DNA of 64,000 bases from Brevibacterium sp. XM4083 (GCF_006489205.2 NZ_VFYR02000004.1:456101-520100), one strand, 5' to 3'; positions 36,968 through 45,965 are shown, counted from the stretch's first letter. The notes: generated by a model from the letters alone, not told the origin. Made by a program: numbers and translations.

Positions 36968-38437
36968 TCACCCGGCGCGAGCGCGGATCTGCGTGCGGAG
37001 AACCTCCTCGGCGTGGGAGCGGGCGCGTCGCCACGCCGGTGCGGCGTCCGGCTCGAGCAGACCGGCGAAGACCCGACGCCAGTCACCGGCACCGCTGTCC
37101 GGAGCACCGCTGTCCGCCGGAGGACCGGTGCTCACTGAAGGACCGGTGCCGGCCATACCGCGGTTCGACCGCCGCGGATGCTTCATCCGCTTGAGGAACG
37201 GCGGGGTCGTCGTCGCGTATCTCCGCCCGGTCGGGGTCGTCACCGTCAGTCCCGTCGCGGTCGCCTCGTGCGACCATCCGGGGTGCTCCTTCGCGTAGTT
37301 GCAGGAGGCGCACAGTCCCGAGCCGTTCTCCCACGAAGTGCCACCGCCGGCGGCGAAGGGCTGAGCATGATCGGCGTGCTTGATCGGGGCATCGCACCAC
37401 GGGGTCCGGCACCGATCGTCACGGAAGATCACCATCTGCCGCAGCCGCCCGGTGAAGGCCCGTGAGCGTGATTCGGTGCCGACGAGCTGACCGTCGGTCA
37501 CGCTCGTGAACATCCGCCTGATGAACACCTCGGCCTCGTTCGCGGCGAGGAAGCTCCGCGCGGTCGCCGCCGGCAGCGGCCCGAATCCGGGCATCCATGC
37601 CGGGACCATGCCGTCAGCGAAGAGCGACTCGGCGTCGATGACGACGTGGACCTCCGTCGGCACCGCCGCGGCAGTCGTCTGCCCGGTCAGCCGCTCAACG
37701 AAACTGTCAGCCATGATCTGCGGGTGCCGCCGACCGTGCGCGTCCCCTCCGGCGATCACCGCGTCTGCCTCGGCCTTGAGCCCCGACCAGACGGCCACGG
37801 CCTGCGGCAGCGGAAGGATCGCGCTCACCCGCCCCATGCCGTCGGCCAGCGGCGTCATCGACACCCGCCGGTGAGCGGCGGCACGCTCCGCCTTCTTCGC
37901 AGCATCCGCGGCGTCGACCTGCATCGCCAGTGCCCGCACCTCGGTGCGCAGACTGCGCGGTCCCGACTGGCCGAGGCTCTCACGCATCCGCGTATCCACG
38001 CGCCGCCGATCCCCCGGCTCGAGGGTCGCCGTCTCCTCGACCACGATCCGCGCCTTGTCCGCGGAGATCTCCCCGGCCGTCAGCGCCGCATAGGTGCCGG
38101 GCAGTTCGGTGACGAGCGATTGGGCGGCGGTGAGGAACTTCCGCCCCGATCCGGGCGAGACCCGCTTCGCCAGCCCCACCTCGTCGCCGGCGCGCACACC
38201 CCACTCCTGGACGGGCAGACCGGCCAGGCGGTCCCGGTCCCGACGCAGCTCGGCGAAGGCGACGGCCTCAGCCGACTGGGCGGCGGCGATCGTCGCGGTG
38301 AGCTCCTCGAGCGCGGTGATCCGCGCGAGCGCGTCGTCCTCGGACTCCGCCACCGCGGCACCGCGCAGGAAGCCGCCCAATCGGGCCACCTCGGCGAGGT
38401 AGTCCGACGGCGATTCCGGAGCGGGACCGATCTCCAT
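36968..38437 (-). CDS. DUF222/HNH endonuclease domain protein
   Basis: A 489-aa protein of a large actinobacterial paralogous family. An N-terminal DUF222 helical domain (about 10-330) precedes an HNH nuclease domain: FRDDRCRTPWCDAPIKHADH, then GLCASCNYAKEHPGW, with two CxxC-type pairs binding zinc. A disordered Pro/Ser/Gly tail follows. The family's role is uncertain; members have been linked to mobile elements, but many are single chromosomal genes as here. A -10 TAGGGT ends six bases before the ATG and no Shine-Dalgarno is present. Confidence 0.88.
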   Translation of the reverse strand: MEIGPAPESPSDYLAEVARLGGFLRGAAVAESEDDALARITALEELTATIAAAQSAEAVAFAELRRDRDRLAGLPVQEWGVRAGDEVGLAKRVSPGSGRKFLTAAQSLVTELPGTYAALTAGEISADKARIVVEETATLEPGDRRRVDTRMRESLGQSGPRSLRTEVRALAMQVDAADAAKKAERAAAHRRVSMTPLADGMGRVSAILPLPQAVAVWSGLKAEADAVIAGGDAHGRRHPQIMADSFVERLTGQTTAAAVPTEVHVVIDAESLFADGMVPAWMPGFGPLPAATARSFLAANEAEVFIRRMFTSVTDGQLVGTESRSRAFTGRLRQMVIFRDDRCRTPWCDAPIKHADHAQPFAAGGGTSWENGSGLCASCNYAKEHPGWSHEATATGLTVTTPTGRRYATTTPPFLKRMKHPRRSNRGMAGTGPSVSTGPPADSGAPDSGAGDWRRVFAGLLEPDAAPAWRRARSHAEEVLRTQIRARAG

Positions 38438-38449
38438 GACCGCACCCTA
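38438..38449 (-). promoter_or_regulatory. -10 element for a leaderless HNH/DUF222 mRNA
   Basis: TAGGGT (38444-38449, minus strand) is followed by six bases and the ATG at 38437. Confidence 0.45.
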
Positions 38450-38511
38450 GGGCACGGTCCTGACATGAGATGCCCGGCCTCGGTGACCTGGGACGACACG
38501 CCAACCGGGCG

Positions 38512-39120
38512 TCACGCCCCGGCTTTGATCCTCCGCATGATCATGTCCATCGCGACGATGTTGTGGCCGCCCTCGGGGACGATGAGATCGGCGTTGCGCT
38601 TCGAGGGCTCGACGTAGAGCTCGTGCATCGGCTTGACGGTGCCGAGGTACTGCTCCTCGACGGATTCGAGCGTCCGGCCCCGTTCGATGACGTCGCGTTT
38701 GATCCGGCGCAGCAGGCGGACGTCGGCATCGGTGTCGACGAAGAGCTTGATGTCGAGGAGTTCGCAGATGCGCGGCTCGGCGAGGATGAGGATGCCCTCG
38801 ACGATGATGACCGGAGAGGGCTGGACGACGGTCGTGTCCGTGCTCCGGTTGTGGTTGGAGAAGTCGTAGATCGGGCTCTCGACCGACCGCTGGCTGCGCA
38901 GCGCGAGGAGATGGTCGACGAAGAGGTCGTTGTCGAAGGCGTCGAGGTCGTCGTAGTTGACGCGCTCGCGCTCGGCGAAGGTGAGGTCGTCCTGCCGGCG
39001 GTAGTAGTTGTCGTGGTAGAGCACCGAGGACACGCCCACGCACTCGGCCAGCAGCGCCCGGGTCAGCGTCGTCTTCCCGCTGCCGGTGCCCCCGGCCACG
39101 CCCACAGTCAGAATCTCCAC
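38512..39120 (-). CDS. udk: Uridine kinase
   Basis: A 202-aa P-loop kinase that phosphorylates uridine (and probably cytidine). The Walker A motif is GGTGSGKTTL near the N-terminus, with HDNYYR, the YDF segment, VIIVEGILIL and RRIKRDVIERGR. The frame is open further upstream, but GTG at 39120 gives the normal start (VEILTVGVAGG) and has GAGGGAA nine bases before it. It diverges from the mgtE leader. It complements upp in pyrimidine salvage. Confidence 0.93.
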   Translation of the reverse strand: MEILTVGVAGGTGSGKTTLTRALLAECVGVSSVLYHDNYYRRQDDLTFAERERVNYDDLDAFDNDLFVDHLLALRSQRSVESPIYDFSNHNRSTDTTVVQPSPVIIVEGILILAEPRICELLDIKLFVDTDADVRLLRRIKRDVIERGRTLESVEEQYLGTVKPMHELYVEPSKRNADLIVPEGGHNIVAMDMIMRRIKAGA

Positions 39121-39194
39121 GGTCGCATATTCCCTCGTCTCGCCCGAATGTCTCCCCAAATCTACCCGATGCGGTTCGTGTCCGACCCCTCCGA

Positions 39195-39200
39195 TAGGGT
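39195..39200 (+). promoter_or_regulatory. -10 element (TAGGGT) of the mgtE leader transcript
   Basis: The context CCGATAGGGT recurs before the secreted nuclease gene (46738-46747). A start near 39207 would leave about 35 bases before the leader-peptide ATG. Confidence 0.4.
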
Positions 39201-39241
39201 GGAGGAAAGCTGCCGGAGCCGCGTCAAGGAGGTGGTCGTCG

Positions 39242-39286
39242 ATGGATTCCGACTCTCGATTGTGCCGCCCCTCCCCCATGCCCTGA
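39242..39286 (+). CDS. Proline-rich leader peptide of mgtE (14 aa)
   Basis: A 14-codon ORF, MDSDSRLCRPSPMP, begins seven bases after AAGGAGGTG (39226-39234), one of the strongest Shine-Dalgarno sequences in the window. It has an acidic N-terminus, three prolines in its last five residues and several codons rare in this genome (TCT, CGA, TTG). This matches the design of MgtL, the enterobacterial mgtA leader, where acidic/proline stretches destabilise ribosomes at low Mg2+. Its stop is followed directly by a pair of alternative hairpins that end at the mgtE ribosome-binding site. Confidence 0.65.
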   Translation: MDSDSRLCRPSPMP

Positions 39287-39336
39287 CGCCTGCTGTCCGA
39301 CCGCTCCTTCCGCAGGCGTCGATCGACGACTGCCTG
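39287..39336 (+). promoter_or_regulatory. Mutually exclusive hairpins controlling mgtE translation
   Basis: Hairpin A pairs CGCCTGC (39287-39293) with GCAGGCG (39312-39318). Hairpin B reuses the latter segment: CAGGC-GTCG (39313-39321) pairs with CGAC-T-GCCTG (39327-39336), giving nine pairs with one bulged T. Hairpin B takes the first G of the GGAG at 39336-39339, the mgtE Shine-Dalgarno. Only one of the two can form. No U tract is seen, so control would be of translation, or of Rho access. Confidence 0.55.
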
Positions 39337-39345
39337 GAGACGACC

Positions 39346-40677
39346 ATGGACGCGTCCACCATCCGCACCCTGACCGCCGACCGTGAGCTGCCGCGCCTGG
39401 CAGCCGCCGTGCGCCGCCTCGGCTCATCAGCGACGACCGACCTCATCGCGCAGCTGCCCGCCACCGAGGCGGCCGTGGTCTTCCGACTCCTGCCGAAGAC
39501 CGTGTCCGTCGACGTCTTCGACCGCCTCGACCGCGGCACGCGCTCCGACCTCATCACCGCGCTCGGCACCGCGGAGCTGACGACGATCTTCGCCGACCTC
39601 GACCCGGAGGACCAGAGCCGCCTCGTCGACGAACTCCCCGCGAACGTCGCGACGAAGCTGCTCGCCGCAGTCTCCCCTGCCGATCTCGACGCGGTCATGG
39701 CCGTCGCCGGCTACGACCGGAACTCGATCGCCCGCCGGATGTCTCCGACGGCCGTCGTGGCGTGGGAGGACGACACCGTCACCGAGGTGGCCGACCGGGT
39801 CCGCGCCGCCGACGTCGATCTCGCCGACGTCCGCCTCCTGCCCGTCCTCACCGCCGACCGCACTCTCGTGGGGACCCTCGACGCGCTCGAACTCCTCCGG
39901 TGCGACGCACACTGCCCGGTCACCTCGGCGATGGACCCGCTCGAGACGGTCACGCACACGAGTGAGGATCAGGAGACGGCAGCGCGGGCGGCCCTGCGCG
40001 ACGGCGTGCCCGTCCTGCCCGTGTGCGACAGCGAGAACCGCCTCGTCGGGATCGTGCCGATCGACGACGCGGCGCGGATCATCGCCGAGGCCGACGAAGC
40101 CGACTTCGCGCTCTCCGGCGGCACCCAGCCGCTCTACCGCCGGTACCTGCCGACCCCGATCCTCACGATCGCGCGCACCCGCATCGTCTGGCTCCTCGTC
40201 CTCGCCGTGTCCGCCGTGCTCACCGTTCACGTCCTCGAGATCTTCGAATCGACGCTCGCCGAGGTGGTCGCCCTCGCCCTCTTCATCCCCCTGCTCACGG
40301 GCATCGGCGGGAACACCGGCTCGCAGGCGGCGACGACCGTGACGCGGGCGCTGGCGATGGACGAGGTGGGGCTGCGGGACTTCGCGCGGGTCGCCGTCAA
40401 GGAGTTCACGACGGGCCTGGCCCTCGGCGTCCTCCTCGCCGTCCCGGCGTTCGCGATCGCCTCCCCGCTCTACGGCCTCGACATCGGGACGATCATCGGC
40501 CTCACCCTCATCGTCAACTGTCCGATCGCCGCCCTCGTCGGCGGGTCGATCCCGCTCGTCGCCAAGGCCTGCCGTGTCGATCCGGCGGTCGTGTCGACCC
40601 CGTTCATCTCGACGTTCTGCGATGCCAGCGGACTGCTCGTCTACTTCACGATCGCCATCTCGATCATGGGCCTGTGA
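39346..40677 (+). CDS. mgtE: Magnesium transporter MgtE
   Basis: A 443-aa Mg2+ channel with the cytosolic MgtE N superhelical domain (about 1-125), a CBS pair (about 130-255) and five membrane helices in the C-terminal third. The pore signature FIPLLTGIGGNTGSQAATTV and the late NCPIAALVGGSIPLV are intact. ATG at 39346 has GGAG six bases upstream. The open frame continues far upstream but through the leader region. The CBS and N domains close the pore at high cytosolic Mg2+, so leader control would add a second layer. Confidence 0.95.
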   Translation: MDASTIRTLTADRELPRLAAAVRRLGSSATTDLIAQLPATEAAVVFRLLPKTVSVDVFDRLDRGTRSDLITALGTAELTTIFADLDPEDQSRLVDELPANVATKLLAAVSPADLDAVMAVAGYDRNSIARRMSPTAVVAWEDDTVTEVADRVRAADVDLADVRLLPVLTADRTLVGTLDALELLRCDAHCPVTSAMDPLETVTHTSEDQETAARAALRDGVPVLPVCDSENRLVGIVPIDDAARIIAEADEADFALSGGTQPLYRRYLPTPILTIARTRIVWLLVLAVSAVLTVHVLEIFESTLAEVVALALFIPLLTGIGGNTGSQAATTVTRALAMDEVGLRDFARVAVKEFTTGLALGVLLAVPAFAIASPLYGLDIGTIIGLTLIVNCPIAALVGGSIPLVAKACRVDPAVVSTPFISTFCDASGLLVYFTIAISIMGL

Positions 40678-40696
40678 GCGCTGAGCGACAGGCGGC

Positions 40697-40732
40697 TTCA
40701 GCCGAAGTGCCGGGTTCAGCCGAAGTGCTGGG
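40697..40732. repeat. 18-bp tandem duplication over the regulator stop codon
   Basis: TTCAGCCGAAGTGC(C/T)GGG occurs at 40697-40714 and 40715-40732 with one mismatch. On the minus strand each copy encodes HFG-stop in frame, so the gene has a second identical ending six codons downstream. Confidence 0.75.
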
Positions 40733-42296
40733 TCAGCTGCGCCCACAGCTCGTGGTCGAAGCGGCGGCGGGCGAGGAGTCCGGACATGTGGCGCACCGCG
40801 TTGTCGACCTTGCCGCGCCACACCTCGATGGCCTCCCGCGCATCCCCGCGTGACAGGGCCCGGAAGATGCCGCGGTCGTCGGCGAGGATCCGGTCGCTGG
40901 CCGGGGAGTAGTCGAGCCTGAGGACGGAGATGAAGAGGCGCAGACGCAGGGTGAGCGATTCGAAGGCCCGCGCGCTCTGCCGCAGCCCCGAGGCGCGGGC
41001 GAGCTCCTGCTGGAAGTGGAGGTCGGCGTCCTCGACGTCGATGCCGCTGCGCGTCGCCGCCGAGGCCTCGACCTGCCGGAGGGCGAGCTGGACGGGAACG
41101 AGGAACCGCTGGGGGCGCAGGGCGAGAGACCGCAGCAGCACCTCGCCGACGGCCATCCGCGCCGCGTAGAGGTCGAGGACGTCGACGGTCGTGATGAGCG
41201 GGATCCTCGCCCCGCCGCGAGTGCCGTCGAGCAGTCCGTCGTCGACCATCCGCCGCAGCGCGGCATCGACCGAGGACCGCGGCACCTCCATGCGGCGGGA
41301 GAGCAGCTTCGGGCTGATCCGGTCCCCGGGTTCGTAGCCGGAGTCGATGATCTCCTCGCGCAGGGCGATCGCGAGGTGCTCGGTGATCGAGCGGGTCGCG
41401 CTCGGCAGCCATGAGGAGATCTCCATTGAGTCAGAACTCGTGGAAGTTTTCGGTGCCTCGGTCTGCCGCCCGGCCTGCCAGTTCACCCCTTCGAAGCCGT
41501 GGCGCACACGGCCGGAGACGAGGTCGAGGAGCGAGCCGGGAATGTCCTGACTGTGCGCGAACGCCTCCTTGAGCGCGGTGACGAAGGCGTCGATGTCGCG
41601 GTGGAGGGAGAGGTGGCTCAGGTGCGGGGCGTGCTCGAATGATGCGGCGACGACCTCGGCGGCCTCGCCGAGGGGGTCGAAGACGACGAGCCGCAGGGCG
41701 CTCGGGGCGACCCCCGGCACGCCGTCGCGGATGATCGTCATCGCCGCCTCATCGGTCTGCCGGTGCTCGCTGCCGAAGCGCTGGGACCACCGGGCGACGC
41801 CCGCCGAGCGCAGCGCGGCGACGAGTCCGGCGATGCGCCGCTGGATCCGCCGCGCCGGGACCGCCGGGCCGGGCTCGGCTCCCGCCCGCCGGCGGAAGCC
41901 GACGACGATGAGGGGGAATCCGCCGACCGCGGCGACGACCTCGTCGCCCCCGCCTCCGGCCGTGCGGACCTCGGCGAGGTGGGCCGAGGACACCGTGAGG
42001 TCCTGCATCGCCCGGGTCACGATGCTCTGGCTCAGGCCCGTCGCCTCGGCGAGCGCCCGAGTCGAGAAGTCCGGTCCGGAGATGCGGGCGCCCGCGGTTC
42101 CCACGAGCGCCTCGACGACCTGGGCGGCGGTGCTCTGGATCTGCGGCCGCCCGCTGCGGGGACGGTCGCCGAGGTCCGCGCGGCGGACCCAGCGACGCAG
42201 ACTCGACTCGGACACCCCCGCCTCCGCGGCCGCCTCGGCGATCGAGGTCACTGCCGCGCGAACGACGGTCTCGCGACGGAACTCGGGCGTGTACAT
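40716..42296 (-). CDS. Composite regulator: transposase-type HTH plus GntR/FCD
   Basis: This 526-aa protein has three parts. Residues 1-60 are an IS3-OrfA-like helix-turn-helix (FRRETVVRAA, AAEAGVSESSLRRWVRR). Residues about 60-290 include a second HTH-like segment (ALAEATGLSQSIVTRAM) and an unassigned domain. Residues about 310-520 are a complete GntR winged helix (ISPKLLSRRMEVPRSSVDAALRRMVDDGLL) with an FCD-like ligand domain. It diverges from putA across 142 bases and probably responds to proline or a product (inference). I know of no family with this exact order. Confidence 0.8.
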   Translation of the reverse strand: MYTPEFRRETVVRAAVTSIAEAAAEAGVSESSLRRWVRRADLGDRPRSGRPQIQSTAAQVVEALVGTAGARISGPDFSTRALAEATGLSQSIVTRAMQDLTVSSAHLAEVRTAGGGGDEVVAAVGGFPLIVVGFRRRAGAEPGPAVPARRIQRRIAGLVAALRSAGVARWSQRFGSEHRQTDEAAMTIIRDGVPGVAPSALRLVVFDPLGEAAEVVAASFEHAPHLSHLSLHRDIDAFVTALKEAFAHSQDIPGSLLDLVSGRVRHGFEGVNWQAGRQTEAPKTSTSSDSMEISSWLPSATRSITEHLAIALREEIIDSGYEPGDRISPKLLSRRMEVPRSSVDAALRRMVDDGLLDGTRGGARIPLITTVDVLDLYAARMAVGEVLLRSLALRPQRFLVPVQLALRQVEASAATRSGIDVEDADLHFQQELARASGLRQSARAFESLTLRLRLFISVLRLDYSPASDRILADDRGIFRALSRGDAREAIEVWRGKVDNAVRHMSGLLARRRFDHELWAQLTQHFG

Positions 42297-42438
42297 GACT
42301 CGATTCTACTCGTGCGGTCACGACTTCTGACTCAAATTATTCTGCGGGCGGTCGCCAGCCATTCACCCCGCATTCGGCGCGGCGCATACTGAGGGAAATC
42401 CCGCCGGAACACCGTCACGACAGTAAGGACGACCCACG

Positions 42439-45400
42439 TTGCTGCACACAGACACCGACCTCGAACAGCTCACCGCGCGCTCGGTCGACACCGTCCGCAA
42501 ATGGCTGCGAGTGGCCACGAACAAGACCGCTGCGAAGAACCCCGCGGCCGAACGCCTCTCGGCCGTCCTCTCCGACCCCAATGGGCTCGACTTCACCGTC
42601 GGGTTCGTCGACCGCGTCGTGCGCACCGATGACGTCCACGCCGCCGCCGACGCACTCGCCGAGGTCGGCAAGCTCGCCCCGGAGACGATGTCGAAGCTCG
42701 ACCGCGCGCAGATCAAGGCCGGTGCCGCCCTGGCGAAGGTGATGCCGCAGGTCGTCGTGCCCGCCGCCCGCACCCGCCTGCGCCAGATGGTCGGCCACAT
42801 GGTCGTCGACGCCCGTGACAAGCCGTTCGGCTCGACCGTCGCCAAGCTCACCGGTGAGGGCCACCGCCTCAACATCAACCTCCTCGGCGAGGCCGTGCTC
42901 GGTGACGCCGAAGCCGACCACCACCTCGAGGAGACGCACCGCCTGCTCGCCCGCGACGACGTCGACTACGTCTCCGTCAAGGTCTCCTCGGTCGCCTCGC
43001 AGCTGTCGATGTGGGCCTTCGACGAGACCGTCGACTACGTCGTCGACCGCCTCCGCCCGCTCTACGCCCAGGCCGCGAAGGCCCCGACGGGTGCGAAGTT
43101 CGTCAACCTCGACATGGAAGAGTACCGGGACCTCGAGCTCACGCTCGCCGTGTTCACCCGCCTGCTCTCCGAACCGGAGTTCAAGGACCTCGAGGCCGGC
43201 ATCGTCATCCAGGCCTACCAGCCCGACGCCCTCGGGGCGATCCAGCGGCTCAGCGAGTTCGCGAGCCAGCGGGTGGCCGCCGGCGGCGCCGGCATCAAGG
43301 TCCGCCTCGTCAAGGGCGCGAACCTCGCGATGGAGACCGTCCACGCCGAGGTGGCCGGCTGGCCGACGACGACGTGCGATTCGAAGCAGAGCACGGACGC
43401 GAACTACAAGCGCGTCCTCCACTGGCTCTTCACCCCTGAGCGCATGGAGGGCCTGCGCATCGGCGTGGCCGGCCACAACCTCTTCGACATCGCCTTCGCC
43501 CACCACCTCTCCGTCGAACGCGAGGTCACCCACCGCGTCGAGTTCGAAATGCTCCAGGGCATGGCGACCGAGCAGGCGGCCGCCGTGACCGAGGACGTCG
43601 GGGACCTCCTCCTCTACGTGCCCGCCGTGCACCCGAAGGAGTTCGACGTCGCGATCTCCTACCTCGTGCGTCGCCTCGAGGAGAACTCCGCGACGGAGAA
43701 CTTCATGTCCGGGATCTTCGAGCTCGCCAACGGCAATGCGATCTTCGACCGCGAAGCCGACCGCTTCCGCGCCTCGGTCGCGCAGCTCGAGGCCGAGCTC
43801 GCCGTCGACGGTGAGGCCGCACCGCTGCCCAACCGCACCCAGGACCGCTCCGCCGCCCACATGGCCGGGCCCGCTCAGGTCGTCTTCGCCAACGAACCCG
43901 ACACCGATCCGTCGCTGCCGGCCAACCAGAAGTGGATCCGGTCGATCATCGCCGAGGCGACCGCACCGGGCTATCTTGACTCCCGTCCGGCCGCGCCGAC
44001 GATCGAATCGACCGACGAGATCGATGCGATGGTCGCCCGCGGTCGCGCCGCCGCCGCGGACTGGCGTGCCCTCGGGGCGGCAGCGCGCGGGGAGATCCTC
44101 CACCGTGCCGCCGAGATCTTCGCCGCCCGTCGCGGCGAGTTCATCGCCGTCGAGGCCGCCGAGGTCGGGAAGATGCCGTCCCAGTCGGATCCCGAGATCT
44201 CCGAGGCGATCGACTTCATCCGCTACTACGCGCTCCACGCTCTCGAACTCGAGAAGCTCGAGGGGGCGACGTTCACGCCCGATGAGATGGTCGTCGTCAC
44301 CCCGCCGTGGAACTTCCCGATCGCGATTCCGACCGGCGGCACGGTCGCGGCTCTCGCCGCCGGCTCCGCGGTCATCCACAAGCCCTCGGGTCCGACCCCG
44401 TACTGCTCGGCGCTCATCGTCGATGCCCTGTGGGAGGCCGGCGTGCCGCGCGACGTCCTCCAGCTCAGCGCTCCGATCGAGCGGGAGCTCGGTCAGCACC
44501 TCGTCTCCCACCCGGATGTCGACCGCGTCATCCTCACGGGCGCCTCGGAGACGGCCGCGCTGTTCAAGTCCTTCCGTCCCGAACTCCACGTCAACGCCGA
44601 GACTTCGGGCAAGAACGCCCTTGTCATCACCCCGGCCGCCGACCGCGACCTCGCCGTCGCTGACCTCGTGTACTCCGCGTTCGGCCACGCGGGACAGAAG
44701 TGCTCGGCGGCGTCGCTCGGCATCATGGTCGGGTCGACGTACGATTCCGAGCGCTACCGCAAGCAGCTCATCGACGCCGCGTCCTCGATGGTCGTCGACT
44801 GGCCGGCCAACCTCTCGGCGACGATGGGACCGCTGACCGAGGACCCCTCGGACAAGCTGCGTCGCGCGCTGACGACCCTCGAGCCCGGCGAGTCGTGGCT
44901 GCTCGAGCCCAAGCAGCTCGACGACACCGGCCGCCTGTGGAGCCCGGGCATCAAGGACGGGGTCAAGCCCGGTTCGTTCTTCCACCTCACCGAGGTGTTC
45001 GGTCCGGTCCTCGGCCTCATGCACGCCCGTGACCTCGACGAGGCCATCGAGTTCCAGAACGCCGTCGACTTCGGTCTCACCGGCGGCATCCACTCGCTCG
45101 ATCCCGATGAGGTCCGTCAGTGGCTCGACCGCGTCGAGGTGGGCAACGCCTACGTCAACCGCGGCATCACCGGCGCGATCGTCCAGCGCCAGTCCTTCGG
45201 CGGCTGGAAGCAGTCGTCGGTGGGTCTGGGGTCGAAGGCCGGCGGCCCGAACTACCTCATGCTCTTCGGTCACTACACCGACGATCCGGCGACCCTGCCC
45301 GGTTCGGTCGGCGACGGACAGAGCCTCGAACGCGCCCAGGCCGATGACCGCCGCTGGTTCGACGCCGAGTTCGGTGCCGCGAAGGACCACACGGGTCTGC

Positions 45401-45870
45401 GCTCGGAGGCGAACATCTTCCGCTACCGTCCGCGCCCGGTCACACTGCGCGTCACCGGCGCGGCGACGGCGTTCGATCTCGAGCGCTCGCTCTCGGCGGC
45501 GCAGACCGTCGGCTCGACGGTGCAGCTGAGCGTGGCCACGGACATCTCCGCAGACGTGAAGATCGCCGTCGAGCGCGCCGGCGTGGCCTCGCGCGTCGAA
45601 TCGGCTGAGGCGTTCGCGTCGATGGTCGCCGACGGCCGCTACGACGACACCGTGGGCGCGCGCATCCGCGTCCTCGGCGACTACGAGCCGGAGCTGCTCG
45701 CGGTCGCCGCGCAGCGCCCCGAGGTCGCCGTCATCGACGAGCCCGTCACCTCCTCGGGCCGCGTCGAGCTGCGCTACTACGTCCAGGAGCAGGCCGTGTC
45801 GATGACGCTGCACCGCTTCGGCAACCCGAGCCGTGACTTCCACGAGCTCGCCGCCGAGCTCAAGGCGTGA
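42439..45870 (+). CDS. putA: Bifunctional proline dehydrogenase/P5C dehydrogenase
   Basis: This 1143-aa enzyme oxidises proline to glutamate in two steps. The FAD-dependent proline dehydrogenase barrel spans about residues 100-440 (YVSVKVSSVASQ, IVIQAYQPDALG, VRLVKGANLAMET). The NAD-dependent aldehyde dehydrogenase spans about 490-970, with VTPPWNFPIAIPTGG, AETSGKNALV and the catalytic cysteine in GHAGQKCSAA. There is no N-terminal ribbon-helix-helix, so it is not a PutA self-repressor. The start is TTG with AAGGA upstream. A terminator follows. Confidence 0.96.
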   Translation: MLHTDTDLEQLTARSVDTVRKWLRVATNKTAAKNPAAERLSAVLSDPNGLDFTVGFVDRVVRTDDVHAAADALAEVGKLAPETMSKLDRAQIKAGAALAKVMPQVVVPAARTRLRQMVGHMVVDARDKPFGSTVAKLTGEGHRLNINLLGEAVLGDAEADHHLEETHRLLARDDVDYVSVKVSSVASQLSMWAFDETVDYVVDRLRPLYAQAAKAPTGAKFVNLDMEEYRDLELTLAVFTRLLSEPEFKDLEAGIVIQAYQPDALGAIQRLSEFASQRVAAGGAGIKVRLVKGANLAMETVHAEVAGWPTTTCDSKQSTDANYKRVLHWLFTPERMEGLRIGVAGHNLFDIAFAHHLSVEREVTHRVEFEMLQGMATEQAAAVTEDVGDLLLYVPAVHPKEFDVAISYLVRRLEENSATENFMSGIFELANGNAIFDREADRFRASVAQLEAELAVDGEAAPLPNRTQDRSAAHMAGPAQVVFANEPDTDPSLPANQKWIRSIIAEATAPGYLDSRPAAPTIESTDEIDAMVARGRAAAADWRALGAAARGEILHRAAEIFAARRGEFIAVEAAEVGKMPSQSDPEISEAIDFIRYYALHALELEKLEGATFTPDEMVVVTPPWNFPIAIPTGGTVAALAAGSAVIHKPSGPTPYCSALIVDALWEAGVPRDVLQLSAPIERELGQHLVSHPDVDRVILTGASETAALFKSFRPELHVNAETSGKNALVITPAADRDLAVADLVYSAFGHAGQKCSAASLGIMVGSTYDSERYRKQLIDAASSMVVDWPANLSATMGPLTEDPSDKLRRALTTLEPGESWLLEPKQLDDTGRLWSPGIKDGVKPGSFFHLTEVFGPVLGLMHARDLDEAIEFQNAVDFGLTGGIHSLDPDEVRQWLDRVEVGNAYVNRGITGAIVQRQSFGGWKQSSVGLGSKAGGPNYLMLFGHYTDDPATLPGSVGDGQSLERAQADDRRWFDAEFGAAKDHTGLRSEANIFRYRPRPVTLRVTGAATAFDLERSLSAAQTVGSTVQLSVATDISADVKIAVERAGVASRVESAEAFASMVADGRYDDTVGARIRVLGDYEPELLAVAAQRPEVAVIDEPVTSSGRVELRYYVQEQAVSMTLHRFGNPSRDFHELAAELKA

Positions 45871-45900
45871 TCGCCCGAACCTGATCACCGCGGATGCCCC

Positions 45901-45942
45901 AAGGGCGCTCAGCCACCTCTCGCCAGGTGCCTGAGCGCCCTT
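45901..45942 (+). terminator. Terminator after putA
   Basis: AAGGGCGCTCAG (45901-45912) pairs perfectly with CTGAGCGCCCTT (45931-45942), with a second pair CACCT/AGGTG inside the loop. It starts 31 bases after the putA stop. Confidence 0.8.
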
Positions 45943-45953
45943 CGCGTTGCCGC

Positions 45954-45965
45954 TAGAGTGACGCT
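45954..45965 (+). promoter_or_regulatory. -10 element for a leaderless HAD-phosphatase mRNA
   Basis: TAGAGT (45954-45959) is followed by six bases and GTG at 45966; no Shine-Dalgarno is visible. Confidence 0.5.

Noticed and set aside
36968-38437. HNH/DUF222 protein as a mobile intron or homing element
   Set aside because: The gene is intact, codon use matches its neighbours and no interrupted host gene or repeats flank it; the family is common in actinobacterial chromosomes.
39150-39345. Classical M-box riboswitch before mgtE
   Set aside because: I could not find the conserved M-box core sequences; the leader-peptide model explains the region better.
40716-42296. The transposase-like HTH as sign of an insertion sequence
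   Set aside because: It is fused in frame to a regulator; there is no DDE domain, no terminal repeats and no target duplication around it.
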